Position numbers and translations under genes: made by a program. 64,000 nt of DNA from Anaeromyxobacter oryzae. Lineage in GTDB: Bacteria; Myxococcota; Myxococcia; Myxococcales; Anaeromyxobacteraceae. The stretch is taken from positions 5,638,481 through 5,702,480 of the forward strand of contig NZ_AP025591.1 in assembly GCF_023169945.1 (NCBI RefSeq), in the 5' to 3' direction. Shown piece by piece: positions 32,047 through 40,947 of this stretch; the first letter of the stretch is position 1; the number at the start of each line of letters is the position of its first letter. Under the pieces are notes generated by a model. The model was not told the origin of the DNA, searched no databases, and worked only from the letters and a program-made list of their open reading frames with translations.

Positions 32047-32101
32047 CCGAGCCCGCTCCGGGGGGCTTCCAGACGCGGCGGGGCGGTAGGACCTGACGTC
32101 C

Positions 32102-32557
32102 ATGCGGCCCGTCCACGTCCTGCTCCTCGTCGGACTCGCGGCGGGGTGCGCCCGCGCGCAGCGCCCGGAAGCGCAAACCTGCGACGAATCCTGGGAGCAC
32201 GTCGATGGGACTCTCCGGGCCGGGCTCGAGAGATACCTCGCGGACCTCGATCGCTACCTCACGAGCGCGATCCCCGGTGCGCGTACCGAGGCGGCGCAGG
32301 AGCGCGCGCGTGCGGCGGCGAGCGCGTGGGCGGAGGCGCACCGCGACCCGTACGTCGCTTCCTGCCGCGTGGCGACCGACAAGGAGCGTCGCTGCGTCCT
32401 CGCCGCTGCGACCCCGGTGGACCTCGCGAGCTGCGGGCTCGCCTCCCTCGTACGGTCGTTCACCGACGACGTGCTGCCGGCGTATGCGTCGCGCCCGCTC
32501 GAGGGCGTCGGGAGCGGCGCGGCGCCCGACGAGGACGAGGGCGTGGACGCGCTGTGA
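32102..32557 (+). CDS. small lipoprotein of unknown function
   Basis: 151 residues. The N-terminal hydrophobic stretch ends in the lipobox L-A-A-G-C (cysteine near residue 16). The mature part is helical, with four further cysteines (near 27, 87, 97 and 110) that may form disulfides, and an acidic C-terminus. It starts 55 bp after the AglZ-like gene in the same direction and could be cotranscribed with it. Confidence 0.65.
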   Translation: MRPVHVLLLVGLAAGCARAQRPEAQTCDESWEHVDGTLRAGLERYLADLDRYLTSAIPGARTEAAQERARAAASAWAEAHRDPYVASCRVATDKERRCVLAAATPVDLASCGLASLVRSFTDDVLPAYASRPLEGVGSGAAPDEDEGVDAL

Positions 32558-32602
32558 AGCGGGGCGGGGCAGGGGGCGCGGTGCGCTCACCGCGCTCCGG
32601 GA

Positions 32603-34105
32603 TCAATTCCCCGCCGCCTCTGCGTCCGCCGTCGTCGCGACGTCGCGCTTGCGCCCCGGGTGCTCGCGCATCCCCGGCTCGTGCGCCCGGACGGCATCGC
32701 GCCCGGCGCGCTTCGCCGCGTAGAGCGCCGCGTCCGCGGCGTCCATGAGCGCTGCGAGCTCGCGCGCGTCGTCCGGCCAGACGCCCACGCCGACCGAGAT
32801 CGTCACGTGGCCGGCGCCGTCCGGCAACGCCGCCTCGCGCACCGTGCCGCGCAGCTTCTCCGCCGCGGCGAGCGCCGCCGCCCGGTTGGCGCGCGGGAGC
32901 AGGACCGCGAACTCCTCGCCGCCGTACCGGGCGACGAGATCGACCTTGCGGACGGCGCCCTGCAGGAGCGCGCCGACGCGCCGGAGGATCGCGTCGCCCG
33001 CCGCGTGCCCGTGCGCCTCGTTGTAGGCGCGGAACCGGTCCACGTCGACGAGCGCGATCGCCATGTGGTGCTCGAACCGCTCGCACCGCTCGGCCTCGAG
33101 CTCGAGCCGCGCGAAGAGGCTCCGGCGGTTGTGCACGCCGGTGAGGGCGTCGGTCTGCGACAGCCGCACCATCTTCTGGTGCAGGCGCGCGTTCTCGATG
33201 GCGATCGCCGCCTGGCCGGCGACCGATTCGAGCAGGCGCACCTCGTCGGCCGGGAACGCGTCGCGGGCGGGGCGGAAGAAGGCGAGGACCCCGGTGCACG
33301 CGTCCTGGTGGAGGAGCGGCACGGAGAGGATCGCGCCCGCGGCGTCGCCGCCGTGCCATGGGAGGACCGGGCGGCGGGGATCCGTCGTGGTGTCGCCGAC
33401 GAGCACCGTGGCCCGCTCGCGCGCGGCCCACCCGGCCGGCCCCTCGCCGCTGCGGACGCGCGTGCCGACGACCGCCGCGTCGAGGCCGGAGACGCTCCGG
33501 ACGACGAGGTCGCCCGTGCCCTCCTCGGCGAGGAAGAGCGCGAACGCGTGATCGCCGAGGCCGCGCCCGACGAGCTCGGTGACGATGCCGAGGAGCCGGT
33601 CCAGCTCGAGCGTCGAGACGAGGCGCCGCGAGAGGTCGAAGAGGAGCGTCAGCTCCTTCACGCGGGCCTCGAGCTGCGCCTTCAGGGCGAGCTCGCGCTG
33701 CATCGACTCCATCGAGGCGGCGTCCTCGATGCGGCGCGCGTGGAGGTCCGTCACCGCCGCGAGCGTCGTGTTGAAGTTCTCCGCCAGGACGCCGAGCTCG
33801 TCGTCGCTCTCCACGGGCACCCGGTGGAGGAAGTCGCCCTCGCGCGCGCGGCGAAGGCCGGCGGCGAGCCGCTGGAGCGGCTGCTCGACGAGGAAGCGCA
33901 TCGCGAGCGCGTGGATCGCGGCTCCGCCCGCCGCGAGCGCGATGACCGCCCCGATGGCGAGCCGGTACGACGCGTCCAGCTCCGGTTGGAGCGCCTCGGT
34001 CCGCGACCGGAGCCACATCAGCAGCACGAGCGCGAAGGCGACCGACGGCACCCCGACCGCCAGCATGAGCTTGCGACCGAGCGAGCGGCGGACCGAGGAG
34101 AGCAT
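32603..34105 (-). CDS. membrane GGDEF diguanylate cyclase with HAMP and GAF domains
   Basis: 500 residues from ATG 34105. Membrane helices at about 13-33 and 47-68 flank a very short periplasmic loop. Then come a HAMP domain (to about 120), a coiled linker, a GAF domain (about 150-305) and a GGDEF domain (about 320-480). The active site is intact as G-G-E-E-F. The inhibitory I-site R-x-x-D (R-K-V-D) lies five residues before it, so the enzyme should make c-di-GMP and be product-inhibited. The GAF domain is the likely sensor. Convergent with the lipoprotein gene. Confidence 0.93.
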   Translation of the reverse strand: MLSSVRRSLGRKLMLAVGVPSVAFALVLLMWLRSRTEALQPELDASYRLAIGAVIALAAGGAAIHALAMRFLVEQPLQRLAAGLRRAREGDFLHRVPVESDDELGVLAENFNTTLAAVTDLHARRIEDAASMESMQRELALKAQLEARVKELTLLFDLSRRLVSTLELDRLLGIVTELVGRGLGDHAFALFLAEEGTGDLVVRSVSGLDAAVVGTRVRSGEGPAGWAARERATVLVGDTTTDPRRPVLPWHGGDAAGAILSVPLLHQDACTGVLAFFRPARDAFPADEVRLLESVAGQAAIAIENARLHQKMVRLSQTDALTGVHNRRSLFARLELEAERCERFEHHMAIALVDVDRFRAYNEAHGHAAGDAILRRVGALLQGAVRKVDLVARYGGEEFAVLLPRANRAAALAAAEKLRGTVREAALPDGAGHVTISVGVGVWPDDARELAALMDAADAALYAAKRAGRDAVRAHEPGMREHPGRKRDVATTADAEAAGN

Positions 34106-34180
34106 GGGGGAGCCGTAGAGCGTAGTCCCCGGCGACCTCTCGATCAAGGAGCGGTCCGGTCCGGCTCCGCGGGCGCGTGC

Positions 34181-34186
34181 TACATT
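34181..34186 (+). promoter_or_regulatory. -10-like element of pgeF
   Basis: TACATT, nine bp before the ATG at 34196. Transcription would start within a few bases of the ATG. Confidence 0.45.
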
Positions 34187-34195
34187 CGGCGCCCG

Positions 34196-34948
34196 ATGGA
34201 CCTCGTCCGCTCGAAGCTCCTCGCCGCGTTCCCGCACGGCTTCACGACGCGGCGGGGCGGGGTCTCGCCGCCACCGTGGGACGCGCTGAACCTCGGCGGC
34301 TCCGTCGGCGACGACCCGGTCCGGGTCGCGGAGAACTGGCGCCGCCTCGAGGCCGCGACGAGGCTCCTCTTCGCCCGGGTCCGGCAGGTGCACGGCGCGC
34401 GGGTGGTCCACCTCGACGTCGCGAGCGTCCCCGCGGAGGAGGCGGACGCGGTGGTCTCGACGGAGGCGGGGATCGCCGCCTGCGTGTCGGTCGCGGACTG
34501 TGTTCCGGTGCTGATCGCCGATCCGGGCTCCGGGGCGGTGTGCGCGGTGCACGCCGGCTGGCGCGGGACGATCGCGGGCGTGGCGGCCGAGGCGGTCCGG
34601 GCGCTCGCGCGGATCTCCGGCGCTCCGCCGGGGCGGCTGCTCGCCGCGATCGGGCCGTCCATCGGGCCCTGCTGCTACGAGGTCTCGCCCGATCTCGCCG
34701 ACCGCTTCCGCGCCGCGCTCGGCCCCGTCGTGCGGGAGGGACCGGCGCCGCGGCTCGACCTCTGGGCGTCGAACCGGCGGATCCTCGAGGCCGCGGGGGT
34801 CGCGCCGGAGCGCATCGACTCCATGGACCGGTGCACTGCGTGCGAGCGCGACACGTTCTTCTCGCACCGCCGGGACGCCGGCCGGACCGGCCGGCAGATG
34901 GCGTTCATCGCCCCACACGACCTGACCGCCGGCCGGGCCCTTCCTTGA
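34196..34948 (+). CDS. pgeF: PgeF/YfiH-family (laccase-domain) peptidoglycan-editing protein
   Basis: 250 residues. Family signatures: F-T-T-R-R-G-G-V-S near 16-24, Q-V-H-G-A-R-V (about 63-69), A-D-C-V-P-V-L (about 100-106), H-A-G-W-R-G (about 119-124), and I-G-P-S-I-G-P-C-C-Y-E with a later R-D-T-F-F-S-H-R-R. The His/Cys residues bind zinc or copper. E. coli PgeF (YfiH) hydrolyses aberrant L-serine from UDP-MurNAc so that cell-wall precursors stay correct; other members act as purine nucleoside phosphorylases. The 3' end overlaps the -35 box of the next gene. Confidence 0.93.
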   Translation: MDLVRSKLLAAFPHGFTTRRGGVSPPPWDALNLGGSVGDDPVRVAENWRRLEAATRLLFARVRQVHGARVVHLDVASVPAEEADAVVSTEAGIAACVSVADCVPVLIADPGSGAVCAVHAGWRGTIAGVAAEAVRALARISGAPPGRLLAAIGPSIGPCCYEVSPDLADRFRAALGPVVREGPAPRLDLWASNRRILEAAGVAPERIDSMDRCTACERDTFFSHRRDAGRTGRQMAFIAPHDLTAGRALP

Positions 34949-34972
34949 CGAAAACCCGGTCTCACCTAGAAT
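34945..34972 (+). promoter_or_regulatory. sigma-70-type promoter of the CpoB-like gene
   Basis: TTGACG (34945-34950), 16-bp spacer, TAGAAT (34967-34972). The start codon TTG is at 34983, so the 5' leader would be only a few bases. Confidence 0.7.
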
Positions 34973-34982
34973 TTTCCAGGTT

Positions 34983-35810
34983 TTGACCACCTTCGCGCGA
35001 GACGCCTGTGCGGCGCTCCTCGTCCTCGCCGGCTGCGCGGGGAGCGGGGCCGTGCGGCAACAGGACGTCGACGCGCTCCGGGCCGAGCTCCGCGAGGCTC
35101 GTCGCGAGAACGAGAACCTCGCCCGCAAGGTCGACGCGCTCTCCGCGCGCATGGATCTCGTGACGGCGAGGCTGACGCGCGGCGCGGTCGCCGAGCCCCG
35201 TGCCGTCGAGCCGGCCGCCGCGGCGCCCTACGGGTCCGTCGTCCCGCCCGATCTCGCCGTCGTGAAGATCGCGCCGCCCGCCGGCGCGCCGCGCGCCGCC
35301 CGCGCCGCGCCGCCGGTCCCGACCGCGGTATCGATCTCCGAGCCGGACGCGAGGAAGCTCGAGGCCCTCGCGCGACCGAGCCGTCGAGAGCTCGCCGCCG
35401 AGGCCGACACCGAGCTCCGGGCCGCCCGCCGCCTCGCCGGCCTCGAGCGCGCCCACGCGCTCGAGGGGTTCGCGGCGCGCTACCCTCGCCACGGCGCCGC
35501 CGACAACGCGCTCCTGGAGGCGGCCGACGCGTACGCGGACTCCGGCAAGGACGACGCCGCGTGCAGCCTCGCGCGGCGCGTCTCGGAGGAGTACCCCGCC
35601 GGCGACGCGATGAGCGACGCCCTCGAGCGGCTCGCGGCCTGCGAGGGCCGCCGCGGCGCCGGGGACGCGGAGCGCCGCCTGCTCCAGCGCGTCGTCACGG
35701 AATATCCGAGCACGCCGGCCGCAACCCGCGCCGGCGCGCGGCTCGCAACCATCTCCGGGCACGCCGGCGCGAACGCGCCGGGCGCCGGCCCGGCAAGGAG
35801 CGCTCCATGA
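34983..35810 (+). CDS. CpoB/YbgF-like lipoprotein with coiled coil and TPR-like repeats
   Basis: 275 residues from TTG 34983. Lipobox L-A-G-C (cysteine near 18), a coiled coil (about 26-60, A-L-R-A-E-L-R-E-A-R-R-E-N-E), a proline/alanine linker and three TPR-like units (about 145-265; R-Y-P-R-H-G-A-A-D-N-A-L and E-Y-P-S-T-P-A-A). This is the layout of Tol-Pal accessory protein CpoB, which coordinates outer-membrane constriction with septal wall synthesis. No tolA, tolB or pal is adjacent, so the role is inferred. TTG is chosen because the promoter leaves room for no earlier codon. The stop overlaps the next ATG (ATGA). Confidence 0.7.
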   Translation: MTTFARDACAALLVLAGCAGSGAVRQQDVDALRAELREARRENENLARKVDALSARMDLVTARLTRGAVAEPRAVEPAAAAPYGSVVPPDLAVVKIAPPAGAPRAARAAPPVPTAVSISEPDARKLEALARPSRRELAAEADTELRAARRLAGLERAHALEGFAARYPRHGAADNALLEAADAYADSGKDDAACSLARRVSEEYPAGDAMSDALERLAACEGRRGAGDAERRLLQRVVTEYPSTPAATRAGARLATISGHAGANAPGAGPARSAP

Positions 35811-37156
35811 TCCGCAGGCACATCCTCGCCGTCCTCGCCCTCGCGCCCGCGGCCGCCCACGCGCAGCTCGGCGCGCTCGACGCCGCGCGCGGTGCGGGCC
35901 GAACCTCGGACGCCGGGAACGCCCGCATCGAGCGCGCGGCGGACGCGCAGCTCTCGCAGGGCGAGGGTCAGGTCCGGACGAGCGCGCCGGCCACTCGCGC
36001 CGCCGCGCCGGCGGGCGAGCCCGGCCTCGCCGTCGCGCCCCTCGAGGGCGGCGCGGCGTCCGCCGATCAGGGGCGCGGGACGGTCCCGCCGCCCGACACG
36101 TACACCGTCCGCCCCGGCGACACGCTGTGGGATCTCTCCGGCCGGTTCCTCAACAACCCCTGGTACTGGCCGAAGATCTGGTCCTACAACCCGGACATCA
36201 CGAACCCGCACTGGATCTCACCGGGCAACGTCCTGAAGTTCTATCCGTCCGCGGAGGAGGCGCCCGGGCGCGTCCAGCCCGTCGACGCCGCCGCGCCCGT
36301 CGCGGAGGCCGAGCCGGAGGAGGAGGAGCCGCGGACCGCTCCGGCGCTGGAGTCATTCTCCCGCGCGGACATCAACGCGCCCATCAAGCCGGTGGAGCCG
36401 GACGGCGTGGCGGTCGCGGGGCCGTTCAAGATCGGCTACGTGCCGCCGAAGCAGCTCATGGCCCGGCACGACACCTTCGTGACCCCGCGCGAGCTCGACG
36501 AGTCCGGCGCGATCAAGGCGGCGTTCGACGAGAAGCTGATGCTCACGACCCTCGACCGGGCGTACGCGACGTTCAAGCAGGCCGCGCCGGTCCAGAAGGG
36601 CGAGACGTACGTCATCTACAAGACCGAGCGCACCATCCAGCACCCCGTCACGAAGGAGCTGTTCGGGTACCAGTCGGTGATCCTCGGCGCCGCCAAGGTC
36701 GTCGCGGTGGACGACAAGGCCGTCACGCTCGTCATCACGGCAGCGAACGATCCCATCGAGCGCGGCGCGATGCTCGGCCCGTGGACCGAGAGGTTCTTCC
36801 GTCCGGTCGCGCGGAAGCCGAACGGTCGCGACCTGGAGGGCCTCATCATCGCGTCCCCGGTCGACGTCCTCACGCAGTTCGCGGAGCACCAGGTCGTCTT
36901 CATCGACCGGGGCACCGCCGACGGCGTCGAGGAGGGGAACGTCTTCAACGTGGTCCGCTCCGGCGACCTCTCCGGCCGTCACCCCAACACCGTCCCGAAC
37001 GACCCGTCGCTCCCCAAGGAGACGGTCGGTGACCTCCTCGTCATCGACGCGCGCGAGCACGCCTCGGCCGCGCTCGTGACCCGGAGCCTCTCCGAGCTGC
37101 TCATCGGCGACCACGTCGAGATGCGCTCGGCGGTCGCCGGGGCGGGCGGCGACTAG
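35807..37156 (+). CDS. LysM-domain periplasmic protein
   Basis: 449 residues from ATG 35807, with AAGGAG 6 bp upstream. Signal peptide (1-20), a low-complexity segment to about 95, then one LysM domain (about 97-145; Y-T-V-R-P-G-D-T-L-W-D-L-S, with a tryptophan-rich N-P-W-Y-W-P-K-I-W). LysM domains bind peptidoglycan. The remaining 300 residues are mostly beta-strand and include a duplicated D-x-V-x-x-x-V-x-I-D-R-G-type fold (about 220-440). This resembles deltaproteobacterial LysM proteins of unknown function. Translationally coupled to the CpoB-like lipoprotein, suggesting a shared envelope role. Confidence 0.83.
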   Translation: MIRRHILAVLALAPAAAHAQLGALDAARGAGRTSDAGNARIERAADAQLSQGEGQVRTSAPATRAAAPAGEPGLAVAPLEGGAASADQGRGTVPPPDTYTVRPGDTLWDLSGRFLNNPWYWPKIWSYNPDITNPHWISPGNVLKFYPSAEEAPGRVQPVDAAAPVAEAEPEEEEPRTAPALESFSRADINAPIKPVEPDGVAVAGPFKIGYVPPKQLMARHDTFVTPRELDESGAIKAAFDEKLMLTTLDRAYATFKQAAPVQKGETYVIYKTERTIQHPVTKELFGYQSVILGAAKVVAVDDKAVTLVITAANDPIERGAMLGPWTERFFRPVARKPNGRDLEGLIIASPVDVLTQFAEHQVVFIDRGTADGVEEGNVFNVVRSGDLSGRHPNTVPNDPSLPKETVGDLLVIDAREHASAALVTRSLSELLIGDHVEMRSAVAGAGGD

Positions 37157-37267
37157 CTCCGCGCCGCCCTGGAGGCGGGCCGCCAGCCACGCAGGCGCCC
37201 GGCGCGGATCGCGCTGCGGCGGAGGCTCGGCGTGCACGTTCCATGCATGCGCGTCCGGGTGCCTCGC

Positions 37268-37296
37268 TTGACGGTGTGAGACCCCGCGGGTATATG
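37268..37296 (+). promoter_or_regulatory. sigma-70-type promoter of dprA-topA
   Basis: TTGACG (37268-37273), 17-bp spacer, TATATG (37291-37296). The dprA ATG is at 37307, ten bp after the -10, so the transcript is probably leaderless or nearly so. Confidence 0.72.
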
Positions 37297-37306
37297 GCCC
37301 CGCTCC

Positions 37307-38176
37307 ATGGAGTCGGCGCGCACGATCCGGCCGGACGACGGCCTATACCCCGCGGGGCTCGCGCGCCTCCCCGACCGCCCGGCCGAGCTCCGCGTGCGCG
37401 GCGCGCTCGGCGACGTCCGGCACGTCGCCCTCGTCGGCGCACGCTGGACCGACGATTACGGCGCCTCGCTGGCCCGGGAGCTCGCGGCCGGGCTCGCCCG
37501 CGCCGGCGTCTCGATCGTCTCCGGCGGTGCCCGCGGCGTCGACGCCGCCGCGCACCGCGGGGCGCTCGACGCCGGCGGACACACGATCGCCGTCCTCGGC
37601 ACCGGGATCGATCGCTGCTACCCCGCGGAGCACCGGTCGCTCTTCGAGGAGATCGTCGCGTCGGGCGGCGCGCTCGTCTCCGAGCAGCCCGACGGGACGC
37701 GCGGCTGGCCGGGGAACTTCCCCGCCCGGAACCGGATCATCGCCGCGCTCTCGGACGCCGTAGTGGTGGTGCGCGCGGGCGTGCGGAGCGGGGCGCTCAT
37801 CACGGCGGACCGCGCCCGCGGGATCGGCGTCCCCGTCCTTGCGGTGCCCGGAGACGTCCGCGACGACCTCTCGGCCGGGCCGCACGCGCTGCTGCGCTCG
37901 GGCGCCCGCCCGGTCGCCTCCGCCGCGGACGTCCTCGCGGAGCTCGGCGTGGCGACGCCCGCGCCCGTGCAGCGACCGCTGCCGACGCTGGACGGCCACG
38001 CCTCGGCGCTGCTGGCGGCGCTCGGGCGGAAGCCGCGGCACGCGGACGACCTCGCGCGGGAGGCAGGGGTGCGAGCGGGGGCCGCCCTGGCGGGCCTCCT
38101 CACGCTCGAGCTGGAAGGGTTGTGCGAGCAGCGGCCAGGCCATTACTTTCTGCGCCGCAACGGAGAGGGGATCTAG
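37307..38176 (+). CDS. dprA: DNA-processing protein DprA
   Basis: 289 residues. The Rossmann-like domain carries V-A-L-V-G-A-R-W-T, S-G-G-A-R-G-V-D-A-A-A-H (about 68-80), G-T-G-I-D-R-C-Y-P, F-P-A-R-N-R-I-I-A-A-L-S and S-G-A-L-I-T-A-D. A C-terminal winged-helix domain follows (about 225-285). DprA loads RecA onto incoming single-stranded DNA during transformation. The N-terminal helical domain is shorter than in Streptococcus or Helicobacter DprA. topA follows after 3 bp, a common pairing. Confidence 0.93.
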   Translation: MESARTIRPDDGLYPAGLARLPDRPAELRVRGALGDVRHVALVGARWTDDYGASLARELAAGLARAGVSIVSGGARGVDAAAHRGALDAGGHTIAVLGTGIDRCYPAEHRSLFEEIVASGGALVSEQPDGTRGWPGNFPARNRIIAALSDAVVVVRAGVRSGALITADRARGIGVPVLAVPGDVRDDLSAGPHALLRSGARPVASAADVLAELGVATPAPVQRPLPTLDGHASALLAALGRKPRHADDLAREAGVRAGAALAGLLTLELEGLCEQRPGHYFLRRNGEGI

Positions 38177-38179
38177 AGG

Positions 38180-40741
38180 ATGCCGAAGGAGCCGAGGACG
38201 GTGGCACGCGAGGGCGCGAAGAAGGCGAGGGCGGTGGCCGCGCCGAAGGCGCGCCGCGCGAAGGCCGCCCCGGTCGAGGCCGACGTGGCCGCGATCGACG
38301 TCGAGGCCCTCGAGGCAGGCGGCGCCGAGGCGGACGCCGCCGCGCCGAAGAGCCCGAAGCGGGGATCCCGGAAGGTCACCCTGAGCGGCAGCCTCGTGGT
38401 GGTCGAGTCGCCCGCGAAGGCGAAGACGATCAAGAAGTACCTGGGCCGCGGCTACGACGTGAAGGCGTCCGTCGGGCACGTGAAGGACCTGCCGAAGTCC
38501 AAGATCGGCGTCGACGTCGCGAAGGGCTTCCTCCCCGAGTACGAGGCCATCAAGGGGAAGGCGAAGGTCCTCTCGGACATCAAGCGCGCCGCGCGGACCG
38601 CCGAGCACGTCTTCCTCGCGACCGACCCCGATCGCGAGGGAGAGGCGATCGCCTGGCACATCGCGGAGGAGCTCGGCGCCGAAGGCGGCGACGGGCGCGT
38701 CCGCCGCGTCCTCTTCAACGAGATCACGAAGGGCGCGATCCAGAAGGCGATCGCGAGCCCGCTCGACCTCGATCGCAAGAAGTTCGACGCCCAGCAGGCC
38801 CGCCGGATCCTCGACCGGCTGGTCGGGTACCAGATCAGCCCGATCCTCTGGAAGAAGGTCCGCCGCGGCCTCTCCGCGGGCCGGGTCCAGTCCGTCGCGG
38901 TGCGCCTCGTCGTCGAGCGCGAGCGCGAGATCGAGGCGTTCGTCCCGGTCGAGTACTGGTCGCTGGACGCGGACCTGGCCGCGAAGCTGCCGCCGGAGTT
39001 CCGCGCCAAGCTCTCGAAGGTCGACGGCCAGAAGGCCGACCTGAAGGACGGCGCGCAGACGGGCGCCCTCGTGAAGGACCTCGAGGGCGCGCGGTACGTC
39101 GTCGCGTCCGTGGAGAAGAAGGAGCGCCGCCGGAATCCGCCGCCGCCCTTCACCACCGCGAAGCTGCAGCAGGAGGCGGCGAACCGGCTCGGCTTCAGCC
39201 CGAAGAAGACGATGACCCTGGCGCAGCGCCTCTACGAGGGCGTGGAGCTGGGCGAGGAGGGCGCGGTCGGCCTCATCACGTACATGCGCACCGACTCCGT
39301 CCGGCTCTCCACCGAGGCGGTGGACGCGGTCCGCAAGCACATCGAGTCGGCGTTCGGGAAGGACCACCTCCCGGAGACGCCGAACTTCTACAAGACGAAG
39401 GCGAAGTCGGCGCAGGAGGCGCACGAGGCGGTGCGCCCGACCTCCCTCGACTGGACGCCGGACCGCGTGGCGCCGTTCTTCGACCAGATGAACGAGCGCG
39501 ACATGTACCGGCTCTACGAGCTCATCTGGAACCGGTTCGTCGCCTGCCAGATGGTGCCGGCGGTCTACGACCAGACCACCGCGGACATCACCGCGGCCCG
39601 CGCGACGTTCCGCGCGACGGGCTCGATCCTCAAGTTCCCCGGCTACCTCGCCGTGTACGGCGCGAAGCCGCCCGAGGAGGAGGCCGGCGCCGAGGAGGAG
39701 AAGGGCGGCGAGAACGGCGAGAAGGAGGCGCGGTCCGAGGATCGCCAGCTCCCGCCGCTCGAGCAGGGGATGGAGCTGCGCCTCGTGAAGCTCGTCCCCG
39801 AGCAGCACTTCACGCAGCCGCCGCCGCGCTTCAACGAGTCGTCCCTCGTGAAGGAGATGGAGGAGCGCGGCATCGGGCGCCCGTCCACGTACGCGGCCAT
39901 CCTCGATACGATCCAGGAGAAGGGCTACGTCGAGAAGCTCGAGAAGCAGTTCAAGCCGACGCACCTCGGCGTGCTCGTGACCGACGAGCTCGTCCGCGCC
40001 TTCCCCCGCGAGATGGACATCGCGTTCACCGCGGGGATGGAGGAGAAGCTGGACGAGATCGAGGAGGGGGACGCCGGGTGGCAGGCGGTCCTCACGGACT
40101 TCTACGACAAGTTCAAGGAGGACCTCGCCAAGGCCGAGGAGGCCATGCGCAACGTGAAGGCGCAGGCCATCGAGACCGACATCACGTGCGAGAAGTGCGG
40201 CGAGCGGAAGATGGTCATCAAGTGGGGCCGGAACGGCGAGTTCCTCGCCTGCCCCGGATACCCCGAGTGCCGGAACACGATGAACTTCCGGCGCGAGGAC
40301 GGGAACATCGTCCCGGAGAAGGAGGAGGACGTCCCCGTCGAGGACAAGTGCCCGGAGTGCGGCGCGCCGATGGTGATGAAGCGCGGCCGGTTCGGGAAGT
40401 TCCTCGCCTGCACCCGCTACCCCGAGTGCAAGGGCACGAAGCCGGTGTCGATCGGCGTGTCGTGCCCGAAGGGCTGCGGCGGCTACATCACGGAGAAGCG
40501 CTCCCGGCGCGGCAAGACCTTCTACGGCTGCTCGTCGTACCCGAAGTGCGACTTCGTGAGCTGGGATCGGCCGCGGAACGAGGCGTGCCCGCAGTGCGGG
40601 AGCGCGTACCTCCTGGACAAGTACTCGAAGAAGACGGGGCCGTTCGTCGCCTGCCCGAACAAGGAGTGCGGCTACCGCCGCGAGGCGGAGCCGCGCCCCG
40701 AGGGCGAGGCGGCGCCGGCGCCGACGCTCGAGAAGGTCTAG
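38180..40741 (+). CDS. topA: DNA topoisomerase I
   Basis: 853 residues. A basic, alanine/lysine-rich extension (about 1-68) precedes the Toprim domain (V-V-V-E-S-P-A-K-A-K-T-I-K-K-Y; D-P-D-R-E-G-E-A near 153-160). The catalytic tyrosine is Y368 in I-T-Y-M-R-T-D-S. A glutamate/lysine/glycine-rich insertion sits near 494-515. The C-terminus has four cysteine ribbons (C-x2-C...C-x5-C types, about 672-845). It relaxes negative supercoils. The basic N-terminal tail is not usual in E. coli TopA. A 10-bp hairpin follows the stop. Confidence 0.97.
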   Translation: MPKEPRTVAREGAKKARAVAAPKARRAKAAPVEADVAAIDVEALEAGGAEADAAAPKSPKRGSRKVTLSGSLVVVESPAKAKTIKKYLGRGYDVKASVGHVKDLPKSKIGVDVAKGFLPEYEAIKGKAKVLSDIKRAARTAEHVFLATDPDREGEAIAWHIAEELGAEGGDGRVRRVLFNEITKGAIQKAIASPLDLDRKKFDAQQARRILDRLVGYQISPILWKKVRRGLSAGRVQSVAVRLVVEREREIEAFVPVEYWSLDADLAAKLPPEFRAKLSKVDGQKADLKDGAQTGALVKDLEGARYVVASVEKKERRRNPPPPFTTAKLQQEAANRLGFSPKKTMTLAQRLYEGVELGEEGAVGLITYMRTDSVRLSTEAVDAVRKHIESAFGKDHLPETPNFYKTKAKSAQEAHEAVRPTSLDWTPDRVAPFFDQMNERDMYRLYELIWNRFVACQMVPAVYDQTTADITAARATFRATGSILKFPGYLAVYGAKPPEEEAGAEEEKGGENGEKEARSEDRQLPPLEQGMELRLVKLVPEQHFTQPPPRFNESSLVKEMEERGIGRPSTYAAILDTIQEKGYVEKLEKQFKPTHLGVLVTDELVRAFPREMDIAFTAGMEEKLDEIEEGDAGWQAVLTDFYDKFKEDLAKAEEAMRNVKAQAIETDITCEKCGERKMVIKWGRNGEFLACPGYPECRNTMNFRREDGNIVPEKEEDVPVEDKCPECGAPMVMKRGRFGKFLACTRYPECKGTKPVSIGVSCPKGCGGYITEKRSRRGKTFYGCSSYPKCDFVSWDRPRNEACPQCGSAYLLDKYSKKTGPFVACPNKECGYRREAEPRPEGEAAPAPTLEKV

Positions 40742-40779
40742 CGCCGCACGCCTCGCCACGGATCGCAGGACGACTCGGA

Positions 40780-40803
40780 GACGGCGCCCTCGCGGGCGCC
40801 GTC
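40780..40803 (+). terminator. hairpin after topA
   Basis: GACGGCGCCC (40780-40789), loop TCGC, GGGCGCCGTC (40794-40803): a perfect 10-bp GC-rich stem, followed by GCCATTT. Confidence 0.75.
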
Positions 40804-40848
40804 GCCATTTCCAGCACATGCTCGAGGCGTCTGCGAGCGGCCGCTCGC

Positions 40849-40878
40849 TTGACACCCTGTGCGGGGCCCTGCTATCGA
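40849..40878 (+). promoter_or_regulatory. sigma-70-type promoter of the exbB/exbD operon
   Basis: TTGACA (40849-40854, full consensus), 18-bp spacer, TATCGA (40873-40878). Leader of about 60 nt to ATG 40948. Confidence 0.7.
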
Positions 40879-40947
40879 AAAACGCTGTCCATTCGCGGAT
40901 GAAGCGCACAGTGGGTGCGCTTTCCCCACCCAGCGCAGAGGATCGAG

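Noticed and set aside
27820..32103. 1427-codon minus-strand frame opposite the AglZ-like gene
   Set aside because: The plus strand has a receiver domain and a clean coiled coil; the minus frame is a leucine/arginine-rich mirror of its alanine/glutamate codons.
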